From contig CM041465.1 in assembly GCA_023213395.1 (NCBI GenBank), forward strand, positions 129,153,741 to 129,217,740: a stretch of 64,000 nt of DNA, written 5' to 3'. The notes under the pieces were generated by a model that saw nothing but the letters and a program-made list of their open reading frames with translations, made no database searches and had not been told where the DNA came from. A program made the position numbers and the translations under genes. Shown here piece by piece: positions 33,411-43,440 of this stretch. This stretch comes from Cycas panzhihuaensis. Lineage: Eukaryota; Cycadophyta. Each line of letters begins with the position of its first letter. Position 1 is the first letter of the stretch.

Positions 33411-34449
33411 TGTTAGAAAAGACAACAAAATAACCCAAAATCAGAATAATAATTTTCCATTAATAAATCACAATGCCAAATGTTGACTTAGGTATCTCAC
33501 TACACTTGTGAGATCAATACACTTGTCAAGGTTACACAAGTTATAGTCTAGTTTAGGACACAGTCAACGTCATCATCCACATAAATCACACAGATTTATT
33601 AATGTTTCCACATGATTACAGCACAACAACACACAGCAGTACAGAGATCAGCACCTATTTCACATTCAATCCTTGCAAACGCAAAGAATCCACAATTTCC
33701 ACTTAACTCTTATTTTATTAAGCAATAAGTTCTTTTACACAAGGTGTTGGAATGCATTCCCTGTGCATTCCAGCCTCATACATCCACTCTGTCACATGCG
33801 TACCCAGGAGGTACCCATCAAAATACACGGCTTAGGCTGTTGTCATGCGTACTAGTCTCCGTACCAATGCGTACTGGAATACTTGGCTCTCACCCTAGAG
33901 AGTATACCATGGGATTGAATCACTTGGCTCTCACACTGGAATGGTCCTCAAAGCATCATTAAATATGTCCCTTTGATGCCTTTTGGGTGAAAGGTTATGA
34001 CCCAAAGTCATAACCATACCTTTTTGTCACCAAGGTACCCTTTCACTTTAACACTTGATTAAGTCTCCTTAATGGTGTCTTTTCTGATCTGTACATCCAT
34101 ACATATGACGTCATCATTTTTGGGTGCCTTTGGGTCAGATCTGTCCATATGTACCTTACTGTCTGCAAGCGTACCGAAAAAGGTACGTAACCAGGTACGC
34201 ATCTATCATACGTACCCAGATTGCATATTTTTCACCTTTTTCCACTATGCGTACCTCTGTACAGTCCGTACTTGCATTCCTCTGGTCAATACAAGCCTGT
34301 ATTCCGTCTTCCTCAAGGTCTATGTGTCACAATATGTCCCAACACCAAATACATCATTTATAGATGTTGTGCACCAATAACATTGTGTTGACTCACCAAC
34401 CGATAAAATCATTCCTGTAAATGCACTAATTGTGCATTATCTTCCAATA
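33411..34449 (-). repeat. Copia C/D 5' LTR, split by solo LTR F
   Basis: 33411-33480 and 34350-34449 together match 15192-15361. The rest is solo LTR F with its duplicated target. The right end AATA is followed by the ATATT duplication. Confidence 0.88.
33481..34344. mobile_element. Solo LTR F
   Basis: 864 bp, TGTTGACTTAGG...GTCCCAACA, flanked by CCAAA on both sides (33476-33480 and 34345-34349). It has matching TGTTG/CAACA ends and no PBS, PPT or coding, so it is best read as a solo LTR left by LTR-LTR recombination. It is rich in GCGTAC/GTACGC words (33790-34270). Orientation unclear. Confidence 0.85.
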
Positions 34450-34597
34450 ATATTATGCAATTAAATTAGATCAAGAAGATGCTCTCAAGAAAATACTATT
34501 CATAAGGCAAACTGGAATAGTAAGGGAATATAGTAGAAGAATAGAAAATCTCTTCTCTAGGGTACCTGATGTGGTGGGCCCAGATTTCAAATAGCAG
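34450..34597 (+). pseudogene. Gypsy gag relic R, right half
   Basis: KLDQEDALKKILFIRQTG, REYSRRIENLFSRVPDVVGP, DFK then a stop. It continues the gag cut at 15191 and begins with the duplicated ATATT. Its right neighbour is the H2 LTR. Confidence 0.65.
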
Positions 34598-35084
34598 ACA
34601 GAGGCAATATTTCCAGCAGATAACATATATTTACAACGGTAATTTCTTCATAGAATATCATTCAGCAGACATAGTTCATCCATCCATACAGTATAAGATC
34701 CATGCATTGATAAAATGATAGCAGAAATTGAAGTAATAAACAATAATAGCATAACAACAAAACCTAATATATTGTCTAGTAGTAAAATAACCCTCTTCGA
34801 GGCAAGAGCAATCCTCTAATTTCACATGAATGTGCCCTAATGGTGTGAAGCCACTATCCCATGTATAATAAATTCTCCAAAAATATTTTATAAATGATCA
34901 AGGCTTTTATGTTTACAGCCTTTATTTTTCTCTAAAAAACTAACTCCTAATTCTCTCTCTAAAAAAATTAACTTCATAATAAAATATATTAAATGATTCT
35001 TTCTTTCATCCTTTTAAAAAATGAATTCATAATAATAATTCCCTCTAAAGAAAACTAATTCTTCTTTATTTTGGGAATGCTACA
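34598..35084 (-). repeat. 3' LTR of H2, second copy of the H family
   Basis: Similar throughout to 53179-53669: AGCAGA near the start, ACCCTCTTCGAGG, and the GGGAATGCTACA end. The distal end (about 25 bp including the terminus) is missing. Followed by the same PPT complement (TTTCCCCTTAAAATAATA). Confidence 0.8.
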
Positions 35085-35501
35085 ATTGCTTTCCCCTTAA
35101 AATAATATTTCGCCCTCAAAGTATTGGGAATTGCTTGTCGCCTGGCTTTGCCTAGCTTTGACTAATTCTTCTAGCCACCACCTGCTAAGTCTTGTATATC
35201 GTGAAGACTGGGTCCAATCTTGTGACTCCTATTGGATTTTGATGAGGAGTGTTCTAAATTTGTTGATGTCCATTTCTGGGGCTAGGTACATGTTGCGACC
35301 TATCCTATATTGAAGGGATCTTGGGGCCTGTGAGGTGCCTCAAATGCCTTGTCCTGATCTTGGTTTGAGTTTTCATATTTTGTCTTCTGATGGAATGGTT
35401 TATGGAGTGATAGGTGATGAGAATACATAGAATTTTTGTGGGGAAGGTTATGATGGAATTTAGGAGATTGGTAAAAGAGTCGATCATAAGGATCTTGAAT
35501 T
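35085..35501 (-). other. H2 internal fragment
   Basis: Parallels 53670-54020 inside H (GTGAGGTGCCTCAAATG, TGATCATAAGGxTC). No coding. It ends at the 3' LTR of copia I, which truncated or interrupted it. Confidence 0.7.
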
Positions 35502-36021
35502 TGTTGAATGTGGTATGGGCTCCAATACCACAATGATAGTCTAGGATTATATGAGCAGCATATGTGCTAAGAGATTTGATGATTAGCACTAAAGCAATGC
35601 ACTAAATGGTTAGAAACTAAGCAAGAAAATACTCAATAAAGACATTAGCAATGGAGGAGTAGGAATTGTTCCTAACTCCAAAATAACAAGATTAGCTTAT
35701 ATTCAAATGAGCAACATAACAATACAACACATCTTCACTCTATTCTCTACATGAGAAAAAGGTCTCAATATGTAGAGGAGGAGGGGGAAGCTTAGGGGGT
35801 TGCATGTTTGACATTTTTCAAACATGCACACCATGACCCATATGCACTCACATGTGCAAAGTACATGACAGGTATATTGACTCTCAAGGTACAACATTGT
35901 GCTCACTAGAAAGAATCTGGGTGTGTACTTTATCACACTGGATGGTAAAGTACATTACATAAACTACATAACATTACAATATAAAGTACATGAATTAACA
36001 TTTTAACATAAAGGTCTAACA
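35502..36021 (-). repeat. Copia I 3' LTR
   Basis: 520 bp, on + TGTTGAATGTGG...GGTCTAACA; closely matches the opening of 61594-62201. PPT complement CCCCCACTT at 36022-36030. U3 palindrome at 35811-35838. Confidence 0.9.
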
Positions 36022-36029
36022 CCCCCACT

Positions 36030-36339
36030 TAATGTTTACAATGTTAAGTTTTACTCCAAGACCATCCTTGAATTTCTTAAATTTTTCTCTATCAAGTGGC
36101 TTAGTAAAGATATCTAATAGTTGCTAATCTTTGGGTCCGTAGAAGAGTTTGATCTCACCGTTCTACACATGTTCTTTGATGAAATGGTGATATACCTCAA
36201 TGTGCTTGGTTCTAGCATGAAAAACCGGATTCTTCGTCAACTTGAGCATGATTTGGTTGTCACAGTATAATCTGGTGGGGTGATTTTTCTCAAGTCCAAG
36301 CTCACTAAGAATTCTCTTTAGCCATATAACCTTGCAAGA
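36030..36339 (-). pseudogene. Copia I RNase H, C-terminal part
   Basis: VIWLKRILSELGLEKNHPTR, LYCDNQIMLKLTKNPVF and KHIEVYHHFIKEHV, then ITKPLDREKF-like. The upstream neighbour codons are at 53163-53178 and 57206 on, after removal of J and H. Confidence 0.88.
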
Positions 36340-36569
36340 TGATGAAAAATGAATTGAAGAAAATAAATATTGTTTCATTTATTGATGAGAGAGGGTGATC
36401 TTTCTTTTATACAACCAATTTACATATTTGATTAGTACATGAATGGCAAATGTCAACAAGTGTGACAAGTGTCATTTTAAGACTGAAGAGGGACAATGAC
36501 ACCTAATCTTCAATTTACATAAAGAACACTGTAGTACAAAACTTAGGATAAAACATTAATATTCTAACA
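36340..36569 (-). repeat. Copia J 3' LTR
   Basis: On + TGATGAAAAATG...ATTCTAACA. Followed by PPT complement CCTCCCTT. Its inner end pairs with 36577-36591 (14 of 15 positions). Confidence 0.9.
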
Positions 36570-36599
36570 CCCTCCCTTAATATTTTATCCTTTATTTTT

Positions 36600-37260
36600 C
36601 ATCCCAAATAGGTCCCTGGAATACTAAAATTTATCTTTTGATAATGGTTTTGTGAAGATATCTACAACTTGTTGATCATTGCTGCAATATTGTAAGTTGA
36701 TCTCTTTATTTTGGACCTTTCCTTTGATGAAGTGATGATGAATTTCTACATGTTTGGTCCTTGTATGGAAAACAAGATTTTTGGTAAGTTTGGCCACACT
36801 ATGATTATTACAATAGATTGTAGTTGCTTTCTGACAACCTTGATTTAGATCATTCGAGAGCTATCTCAGCCAAACAGCTTCACAAGTTGTACTTACTGCA
36901 ACTTTATACTTCACTTTTGTTGAGGATAGGGCTACTATTGGTTGCTTTTTGTTGCTCCATGATGTCACAACTATTCCAAGACTGAAACAATGGCCTGATG
37001 TGGATTTTCGTTCTTGAAACTCTTCAACCTAGTTAGAGTTAGTGAATCCAATTAAGCCTGGTTCATTTACTTTGGAATATTGTAGTCCAATATCCAAAGT
37101 GCCTTTGATGTACCTTAAGATTCTCTTTGTAGCATTCCAATGAATAGTCTTTAGATTGTGTAGAAATCTAGAGATCACTACAATAGCAAAGGTTATGTCT
37201 AGTCTAGTGGTTGTCAAGTAAATGAGACTTCTAATAAGGTGTCTGAAAAGAGTTTTATTT
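36600..37260 (-). pseudogene. Copia J RNase H
   Basis: TTTRLDITFAIVVISRFLHN, LKTIHWNATKRILRYIKGTL and GFTNSN (37217-37029), then in other frames toward 36650: SSTKVKYKVAVSTTCEAVWL, IYCNNHSVAKLTKNLVFHTR. Acidic residues appear as TNSN, altered from TDSDWA. Several stops. Confidence 0.86.
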
Positions 37261-37262
37261 AC

Positions 37263-37950
37263 TTATTGATGTTTATTTACATCAATAATTAGGACATAAC
37301 CTGCTTCCATAGGTGTAGTACATGGATTACGTTCTTCCATATTGAATTTTTTTAGAAGATTCTTGGCATACTTGGATTGTGAGATGAAGATGCCACTTGT
37401 TGCTTGTTTAATTTCTATGCCAAGATAATAGTGAAGTGTACCTGTGTTTGTCATTTCAAAGTTACTTTCCATCTGTATTTTTATCCAACTGATGGTTTCT
37501 TGATCATTGGCTGTGACAATTAAATCAATTGCATACCACAATTATGGTAATCAAGTCTTTTTATTTTTTTATGTAAAGACTTGGATCAACTTCACATCTC
37601 TTAAAACCTTTGTTTTGAAGGTGATGGTCCAATTTTGCATACTGAGCTCTAGGTGCTTCTTTTAGACCATATAGTGTCTTTTTTAATTTGCAAACCAAAT
37701 GCTCTTCTCCTTTCTTTGTGTACCCATGTGGCTATTCCATATAGACTTCTTCGTTGAGATTACCATTTAGAAAGACACTTTTCGCATCTAATTGCACAAG
37801 TTCCTATCCATATTGGGCTACCAAAGTTATAACTGTATGAATAGTTATTAGCTTCACTATAGGAGCAAAGGTTTCTTCATAGATGATGCCTGCAGTCTGA
37901 GTGTATCTTTTTGCTACAAGTCAAACTTTATACTTTTCAACACTTTCATG
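37263..37950 (-). pseudogene. Copia J RT, C-terminal part
   Basis: From 37950 down: VEKYKV then a stop, LVAKRYTQTAG, YEETFAPIVKL, SVFLNGNLNEEVYM-like, LVCKLKKTLYGLKEAPRAQY, then YAIDLIVTANDQETI where YVDDLIVT is expected, FEMTNTGTLHYYLGIEIKQA and YAKNLLKKFNMEERNP. The catalytic box has lost its first Asp in this reading. The N-terminal RT block is at 50545-50740. Confidence 0.85.
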
Positions 37951-38138
37951 TGTTAAAAATCAAACCCTCAATTGACGAAGAAGGATAGAATATCTCTTGA
38001 TTATTGATGGAGGGAAACCTCCTTTATATACAACAGACTTTGTAACCATTACATGGTTATTACATTAAATATAATGAGGGTCTAAACACATTGCCCCTCT
38101 TCTTTAATGTTTCTAGGATAAAACATTACATTTTAACA
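37951..38138 (-). repeat. Copia K 3' LTR
   Basis: On + TGTTAAAAATC...CATTTTAACA. Arm 38115-38128 pairs perfectly with 38147-38160 across the PPT. Confidence 0.92.
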
Positions 38139-38159
38139 CCCTCTCTTAATGTTTTATCC

Positions 38160-38777
38160 TTTTTAGTCCTAATCTTTCTCTGAGAGTTTGAAATTTCTCT
38201 CTCCCAAGAGATTTTGTTAAGATATCTGCAACCTAATCTACTGTTGGGTAATATGTCAGATCAATTTCTTTACTTTGCACTTTTTCCCGGATGAAGTGAT
38301 GATGCACTTGTATGTGTTTTGTTCGTGCATGCAAAATAGGGTTTTTGGTCAACTTAATTATGCTCTGATTATCACACAACAACATTTTTGGTTGGCACTT
38401 AAAAACATATTGAAGGCTGCAGTCTATAAACAACTCTATTTAGAATATTGCAATTGGTTCATGTCTTTTTGCAGTTGTCTGAACCAGAGAGCTTTGCATG
38501 TTGCATTGACAGTTGATTTGTATTTTACCTTGGTTGAAGAGAGCACAACAGTAGGTTACTTCTTGCTATACCATAAAATGGCAGTTGATCCCAAGAAGAA
38601 ATGGTATCCATTGGTGGATCTTCTGGTATCTTTTTCTCCTGCCCAGTTAGAGTCGCAATACCCAACTAGTTGAGTTGACTCTTCTTTGTTGTATACCAGT
38701 TTTAGATCTGTTGTTCCTTTTAGGTACCTGAGTATTCTTTTTGCAGCCTTCCAATGCTTCAATTTTGGCTCTTGCAT
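38160..38777 (-). pseudogene. Copia K RNase H, main part
   Basis: MQEPKLKHWKAAKRILRYLK, GYCDSNWAGEKDTRRSTNGY and FFLGSTAILWYSKK (38777-38556), then STKVKYKSTVNATCKALWF-like and LLCDNQSIIKLTKNPILHAR, KHIQVHHHFIREKV (38433-38233). The first Asp (CDSNWAG) and LLCDNQ Asp are kept; the Glu of STxEAEY is changed. The first residues of the domain, up to SRYI, are at 45265-45413 beyond gypsy N. Confidence 0.9.
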
Positions 38778-39110
38778 TGATGAGTTTAGTCGTAATGTTA
38801 TTCTCTAAATATTGTAAAAAGTACTTAAGTACCCAATTAGGTACAACATTGTAAAAGTCACTTAAGGGACCTAATTAATAATTAGGTACACAGGTGACGT
38901 GTCTTACATACAAACTAACTTGAGTTTGTATAAAGATGTACAATTCACAAAGGAATGAATGAAGAAAAGAGACATTCTTTCTACCCCTCTCCTCTGGCTC
39001 TATTTAGGTTTTATTTTTCTTAAAGAAAACCCTAATATTTGAAGGACCAACTGCTCTTATGTACAATCAGAGACAAAAAGGCAAGGAGGGTTGTGTCGAC
39101 AATCACATCA
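38778..39110 (+). repeat. Gypsy N 5' LTR
   Basis: TGATGAGTTTAG...ATCACATCA. Contains the 12-bp palindrome GTACTTAAGTAC (38821-38832) and arms ACCTAATT/AATTAGGT, both also in the 3' copy. TATA-like GTATAAAGATG near 38937. Confidence 0.94.
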
Positions 39111-39112
39111 AT

Positions 39113-39125
39113 TGGTATTAGAGCC
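39113..39125 (+). promoter_or_regulatory. Gypsy N primer-binding site
   Basis: TGGTATTAGAGCC, initiator-Met tRNA type with one change, two bases after the LTR. Confidence 0.92.
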
Positions 39126-39748
39126 TAGTTGGTCTCTAGGGAAATGACCTAGGAGAAATATTCTTGCCATTGTAGCGATTAACGATCAGATGCAGACAAG
39201 TACAAAATTGTACGGACAAAACTCAAAGTGCTCAGAACGTGATGAAACTTCACCAGAAGGTGCGTACGAGCAAGATCAATATACTTCTCCAAAGGGTCGA
39301 AGATCAAATCTCATTAGAAGCTGAGGAAAAAGTGGAAAAATGAAGGGCACAAGTGCAAAGCTTTAAATGCAGATTTTTTTTGAAATTTCCAAGCAAACTT
39401 CTTCAAATCGCTCTCAAAATTTTCGTTTTGAGTAGATCTAACTTTTGAGTGTGAATTTGCTCCATAAAAATTGGCGATTTTTTTTAAACGAGCAAAAGAA
39501 ACCATCAAACCCTAGCCGCCAAAACGCCTTCAGAAGTGAATATCTCTTCAATAAAAACTCCAATTGCAAAACCATCTGTATATTCCAAAGGGTGTCTGAA
39601 TTTCCTTTCTTTTGATACCCACTTCAGTTTTTGACCATACAAATTCTGTACGACCGTACAACCATACAGATCCGTACCTTCTGCGAAAACTCTGCAAAAT
39701 TTTTCATTTTGTCTGCACCCTATACATCCGTACATCAAGTTTTTGCAC

Positions 39749-39788
<40 letters not shown>

Positions 39789-40056
39789 TATATATAAGAA
39801 AAAAAAAAGAGAGAGAGAGCCAAAAGCCTTCTTCACAGGCATGCATTTCTTTCTTCTCTTGGGCATACTTCCATAAGCCCTCTTCAATAGGGCGTACCCC
39901 ATTACGATTATTATTTTCACAAACAAGAGCATTTTTTCTTCTTGGGCATATTGCCATAAGCTCTCTTCAGAGGCAGGCGTACCCCATACATCTTCTTTAA
40001 ATCGGGCATATTGTTGTAAGCCCTTCCCAAAAGGCAGGCGTACCTCGCATATAACT
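39126..40056 (+). other. Gypsy N leader with microsatellite
   Basis: No coding. Holds (AC)n-(AT)n at about 39747-39796 followed by A-rich and (GA)n tracts to 39819, and several GTAC words (39180-39270, 39640-39740). A CATAAGC(C/T)CTCTTC phrase with AGGCGTACC recurs four times between 39870 and 40045. The antisense frames over the microsatellite are not genes. Confidence 0.8.
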
Positions 40057-40900
40057 ATGTCTCCTGATCAAGAAAATCAATCAAATCTCGACGTTATCGA
40101 ACTTTTGACACAGGAGCTTTGAGAACGGTGTCAAGATGCGCAAACCTTCCAACAAAATTTGGTTACCAGCATGATGACAATGTTTCAACAAATATTGCAT
40201 CAACAAAATGTTCCAACAGTCATTTCGATTCAATCCCCTCCATTCAAATTGGATGCTAAAATCAGTATCCTACTCTTTGAAGGTATAATAAATGTAGAGA
40301 AATTGGATGCATGGCTTTGGAGTCTAGAAGCTCATTTCAAAACACAACAACTTACGGAGGCACAAAAAATAATGGTCGTCGAGGTACACATGGCAGAACA
40401 TGCACTAACATGGTGGCAATCATACTCCCATGATAAACCGTTTATTTCATGGGTAGAATTAAAAAATGTGGTCCACAGTCGCTTTTATCCTTTGGGATAT
40501 ATCGACGGACTTACTATACGATGGCTTCATCTCTGACAAATGGCAGGCCAAACAGTGCAACAATATATTGATGAGTTTGTCAAACTCTCTATCTGGTTAG
40601 AGATTTTTGACCCTGACCACATTCTTAAATTAAAATTTATTGGAGGACTTTTTTCATCTCTGCAGCGAGAAATGGATCTTCTCCAGATCCCAACACTTGA
40701 AGCAACATATCAATTTGCTCTCAAAATTGAATCCAAGCTATAGCGAAGACCTCGGCCACCTCTAGCATCTGCATCTACATCTAGAACATCTAATGTGCCA
40801 CAGACAAGTACTATGAGAAAATATTGTTCTTTTCACAAGAGCCAAGGCCATTCTAATGCTGAGTGTTGAGCCCAACAAAAACCTCGTATCTTGGTTGCTG
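40057..40900 (+). pseudogene. Gypsy N gag
   Basis: Starts MSPDQENQSNLDVIELLTQE, a TGA for Arg or Trp near 40120, then 126 open codons: FKLDAKISILLFEGIINVEK, LDAWLWSLEAHFK, MAEHALTWWQSY, FISWVELKNVVHSRFYPLGY. After a stop, AGQTVQQYIDEFVKLSIWLE and LKLKFIGGLFSSLQREMDLL follow. The knuckle near 40825 is KYCSFHKSQGHSNAEC, the variant typical of this gypsy group. A stop directly follows it. Confidence 0.9.
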
Positions 40901-41318
40901 AGCACCAGACTATGATAGACTCCACTAAAATTATCGAGTTTCCTAGTCTATAGGCTCTAGATCCACATCTTGTGCTAATGACAAATGAATATTCTGCTTC
41001 TCAGCGAGAAAAGCTTTTCACACAATATTGGCAAATTAAGGATCGGTTAGCTCTCTGCATCATTGATAATGGAAGTATGAAGAATTTGATTTCTTAATCG
41101 ATAATGGATTCTCTACAATTAGTGACCAACCGATATCCTAAGCCTTATACTCTCGGATGGGTAAAGGCTAATGGACATACAACAGTGGTCGACAAGATGT
41201 GCATTGTTACTTTCGCCATTCCACCATTTTTGGACACTATTGATTGTGATGTAACTCTTATGGACTGTAGCGACATCCTCTTGGGTGTTAAACCTCATGG
41301 TTTACCTTATGTTTATAA
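40901..41318 (+). pseudogene. Gypsy N protease, N-terminal part
   Basis: QYWQIKDRLALCIIDNGSMK then NLIS and a stop; active site D-N-G-S, where plant gypsy proteases have D-[ST]-G-S. Then NRYPKPYTLGWVKANG, DVTLMDCSDILLGVKPHGLP, YVY. The reading is cut by solo LTR S and resumes as DRRVLYDR near 41851. Confidence 0.85.
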
Positions 41319-41848
41319 TGTTAAGCTAATGTATTTTCTATTCTTGTATTATGTGTGCACTTTTGCACTTTTGTACTTTAGGTGTAACTTTATCACTTAA
41401 GTGATAAAGTACACACCCACTTTATGTCTAGTGACATAACGTTGTAACTTAAGGGTCAAATGACCCCCTTGCACTTTTGCTCACATGAGCTCCCAATGGA
41501 CACTTGTCCTACATGCAAGCATGCATTGCATGATTGACACTTGTCAATCATGCAATAGCCTTCAACCTCTCATCTTCTTCTATTTAAAGAGGCCTCTCTT
41601 CATTGTTGCTCATCTAAGGAGGAGGAGCTCATTGTTATTCTGTTAGTTTGCTAATCAAGCTGAAGCATTCTTTGGTGGTTGGACTAATTCCAACCCCCCA
41701 TTTCTGGTATCTTTATCTTGCTCCTATTTCTCCTTGTTGTGCTTTATGCTATATGCTTTCATGCATGTGTAGTATTGTGCTTGTACTTTTGATCTTGGGA
41801 CTAATGTGGCCTAATGCCCATTTTCCACATTGGGGCGCCCTTATTAGC
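41319..41848 (+). mobile_element. Solo LTR S of the A/B/E copia family
   Basis: About 530 bp, TGTTAAGCTAATG to TTATTAGCA, resembling the LTRs of A, E and I. It lies precisely between VY and DRR codons of N protease. Probable target copies TATAA (41314-41318) and CATGA (41848-41852) derive from one TATGA with one change each. It holds a perfect 24-bp palindrome at 41387-41410 and the U3 hairpin at 41527-41554; TATA-like CTATTTAAAGAGG near 41579. Exact right end uncertain by one or two bases. Confidence 0.85.
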
Positions 41849-42980
41849 ATGATCGACGAGTATTATATGACCGGTAGCACAATACCTATACACTGCATAA
41901 GAACGGGAAAGCATATAAATTGATGTCTGCAGAGAACACTTCTCCATCCTTGGCAATCATCATAGGAAATCTTGCGGTCAAACTTGCAAATACATCCAAG
42001 CAAATGGCACTTTGTGTAATCCGTCAAGCAGAAAAAGATAATTGTACTAAGATGCCTCCTAAAGCAATAAAATCTCTTTTAGATGCGTACTCTGATGTTT
42101 TTGCAAAACCTAAGGGATTACTCCCCATCCGTGCTATGCAACATTCTATCAATCTTGTTCTAGGTTCCTCACTTCCCAATCAGGCTCCTTTTCGCACGAC
42201 ACCACTCACTCGTGTTGAATTGGAAAGATAATGAACACAATTGATTGACGAAGGTAAAATTCAACCTAATTGTTCTCCTTGTGGATCACCTGCAATTCTC
42301 ATTCCAAAAAAAGATAAAGAATGCCGTTTGTGTATTGATTACTGAGCTTTAAACAAAATCACTGTTAAAAATTGGTACCCGTTGCCTTGCATTGATGATT
42401 TATTAGATCATCTTAAAAGTGCCAAATATTTTACAAAGATTGATTTGGCTTCTGGATATCATCAAGTTCGGGTCGATGCTCAAGATACGTGGAAGACAGC
42501 CTTCAAGACGCAAAATGGCCTTTATGAATGGTTAGTCATGCCCTTCGGTCTAACCAATGCTCCTGCTACTTTTATGCGACTCATCAATGATATTTTTTGC
42601 CCTCATTTAGGGAAATTATCATTGCCTACCTTGATGATATTTTACTCTTCAGCAAAGATTTGGACGAACATCTGTAACATGTTGACACCATCATGGCTTT
42701 GTTACGACAGCATCAACTAAAAACCAAATTTAAAAAGTGTTTTTTTGCACAGAACTCTATCTCTTATCTAGGATTTATCATTAACGAGCATGGCATTCAT
42801 GTTGATCCAAATAAGGTTTGAGTAATTCAACAATGGCCAACCCCTTCTTCTCTAACTAAACTCAAAAGTTTTCTTGGTTCTATAAACTTTTATAAAAAAA
42901 TTCTCTCACTTCTCTAGCATTGCCCATCCTCTTAATATTCTTACCAAAAATTCCATAACTTTTGTCTGGAACTCCTCTAC
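41849..42980 (+). pseudogene. Gypsy N reverse transcriptase
   Basis: PPKAIKSLLDAYSDVFAKPK and SLPNQAPFRTTPLTRVELER, a stop, then LIDEGKIQPNCSPCGSPAIL, IPKKDKECRLCIDY (stop for Arg), [61 protein letters not shown] 1-base frameshift near 42620 moves the catalytic [10 protein letters not shown] to another frame. Then FAQNSISYLGFIINEHGIHV and SLTKLKSFLGSINFYKK. Confidence 0.92.
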
Positions 42981-43440
42981 CGAATCAGCTTTTTAGAAAC
43001 TCAAAATTGCCCTCTGCAAAACACTCATTCTTCATCTTCCCGACCTCTCTCAACCATTTGAACTAGAAATCGATGCTTCCCAATTTGCCCTTGGCGCTGT
43101 CCTTAAGCAAGGAGGACATCCTATTGCTTACCATTCTAAGACCTTTTCCGAGGCCAAACTTAATTACAACACTTATGACAAAGAATTTTATGCCCTTGTC
43201 CAAGCCCTGCGGCATTGGCGACACTTTCTCCTCAATAATAAAACATTGTTCATACAGATCATCAACCACTATGGTTTCTTAATTCCCAATCCAAAATCCA
43301 AGAACATAGATATCTTAAATGGGCTTCTTATATTCAACAATTCCAGTTTGTCATTAAATACAAAAAGGAAGTCTCCAACAAAGTTGTTGATTTCCTCAGT
43401 AGACCTCCTACCTTATCTTTAGCATATTTTCTCACTACCA
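42981..43440 (+). pseudogene. Gypsy N RNase H
   Basis: FELEIDASQFALGAVLKQGG, HPIAYHSKTFSEAKLNYNTY, DKEFYALVQALRHWRHFLLN, then TDHQPL in a shifted frame near 43250, YLKWASYIQQFQFVIKYKKE and NKVVDFLSRPP. The acidic residues D, E and D are visible; frame changes occur near 43070 and 43250. Confidence 0.9.

Larger units (their letters stand above)
15192..34449 (-). mobile_element. Copia C/D, host element split by three later insertions
   Basis: One - strand copia element spread over 19.3 kb. 3' LTR 15192-15361, RNase H 15384-15806 then 22620-23050, RT to 24086, integrase 30001-30519, pre-integrase and gag to 32041, leader, PBS 33398-33410, 5' LTR 33411-34449 (itself split). Identical ATATT at 15187-15191 and 34450-34454 is the target duplication. 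The coding order reads through once copia B, the G/E block and solo LTR F are disregarded. Removing them leaves about 5.1 kb, a normal copia size. LTRs are only about 170 bp and appear to start with TA, not TG. Confidence 0.88.

Noticed and set aside
33481-34344. Frames at 33673-34380 in solo LTR F as genes
   Set aside because: Overlapping short frames in an LTR with no recognised domain.
36340-36569. J LTR starting at the TGTTAG at 52911 in the right copy
   Set aside because: The left copy has no counterpart upstream of TGATGAAAAATG; starting there gives equal 230-bp LTRs and places the PBS correctly.
39612-40000. Overlapping frames on both strands across the AC/AT microsatellite
   Set aside because: Repeat-driven (poly Thr-His, Val-Cys), in the N leader, mutually inconsistent.
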